The notes under the pieces are model-generated. The model searched no databases. It had not been told where the DNA came from and saw only the letters and a list, made by a program, of their open reading frames with translations. The position numbers and the translations under genes were made by a program. 64,000 nt of DNA from Dysidea avara (lineage: Eukaryota; Porifera; Demospongiae; Dictyoceratida; Dysideidae), in assembly GCF_963678975.1 (NCBI RefSeq), contig NC_089280.1:16032780-16096779 (forward strand), in the 5' to 3' direction. Of this stretch, positions 63,714 through 64,000 are shown piece by piece. How positions within the stretch are numbered: position 1 is the first letter of the stretch; each line of letters starts with the position of its first letter.

Positions 63714-64000
63714 CTTGAGAAAATAGGCCTGTACACACATAATAATATTTATAGCACCTTGAGATGAATGAGAAATAGTAAAACACATAGCTCTAGTACC
63801 CATACATAAGACAGTTAAAAATACAAGAGGTATTTTATTATATTTCATTAGATCATTTACTTCTTATTGTCCCTCAACTGTGCCTTAGCTATATAATTCA
63901 TGTAGTGCATTGCCTTCTAATGCCTAACTGACGAGTGGACAACAAATTACGAATACGAATAAGGGTAAGACCTTAAAGTTCAATATTGCAAGTAGCTAGG

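Noticed and set aside
63714-63848. Upstream 45-codon extension of profilin as a signal peptide
   Set aside because: Although MKYNKIPLVFLTVLCMGT looks like a leader, profilin is cytosolic and the conserved MSWDSY start is internal. The extension is taken as 5' UTR.

Overview
The window looks like nuclear DNA of an early-branching metazoan, most probably a demosponge. This is inferred from gene families, not from a database match. The DNA is AT-rich and crowded with repeats. The genes have short introns (one of 53 nt is well supported). The families seen are ones known to be expanded in sponges: a Death-NACHT-LRR receptor, RING/filamin/NHL (TRIM-like) genes, a beta-helix plus multi-pass membrane receptor family, and a cysteine-rich secreted 'GGWTRIA' family. 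No bacterial operons, rRNA, CRISPR or phage features are present.

Layout. 1-6300: repeats and relics, including a Ty1/copia reverse-transcriptase fragment. 6301-10275: a TRIM/NHL-type pseudogene broken by three nested transposon insertions. 10677-12420: a foldback element and a Ty3/gypsy pol relic on the minus strand. 13892-14779: a three-exon secreted immunoglobulin-like gene, minus strand. 16.5-22.7 kb: SINEs, MITEs, a pseudogene copy of the secreted family, a 2.1 kb TIR element, and a 5'-truncated LINE with a perfect 14-bp target duplication. 24356-28235: an apparently intact NOD-like receptor, minus strand. 28902-30470: a probable four-exon gene of unknown function with a hAT element in an intron. 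30.8-38 kb: nested inverted-repeat elements and MITEs. 38733-42303: a membrane-receptor-like pseudogene with four frame breaks and one stop. 44355-44497: a long CA microsatellite. 45575-46572: the secreted GGWTRIA-family gene with one frame break. 48505-48999: an intact tandem ubiquitin-like gene. 50735-52920: a second copy of the 2.1 kb element, carrying a Harbinger-like MITE. 56772-59248: a second copy of the TRIM/NHL locus, also broken. 61504-62005: a second ubiquitin-like locus whose first domain has decayed. 63297-63713: an intronless profilin.

The likely functional genes are the NLR, the two-domain ubiquitin-like gene, profilin, the Ig-like gene, perhaps the one-domain ubiquitin-like gene and the unknown four-exon gene. 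They form no operon or pathway. The NLR, Ig protein, TRIM/NHL copies and receptor family together suggest a recognition-gene-rich, fast-turnover region. The most unusual non-genic signal is a roughly 27-bp motif with a dyad core (CTCTAATAGAG followed by CAGTCA) that recurs about 20 times, inside several unrelated transposon types as well as outside recognised elements.
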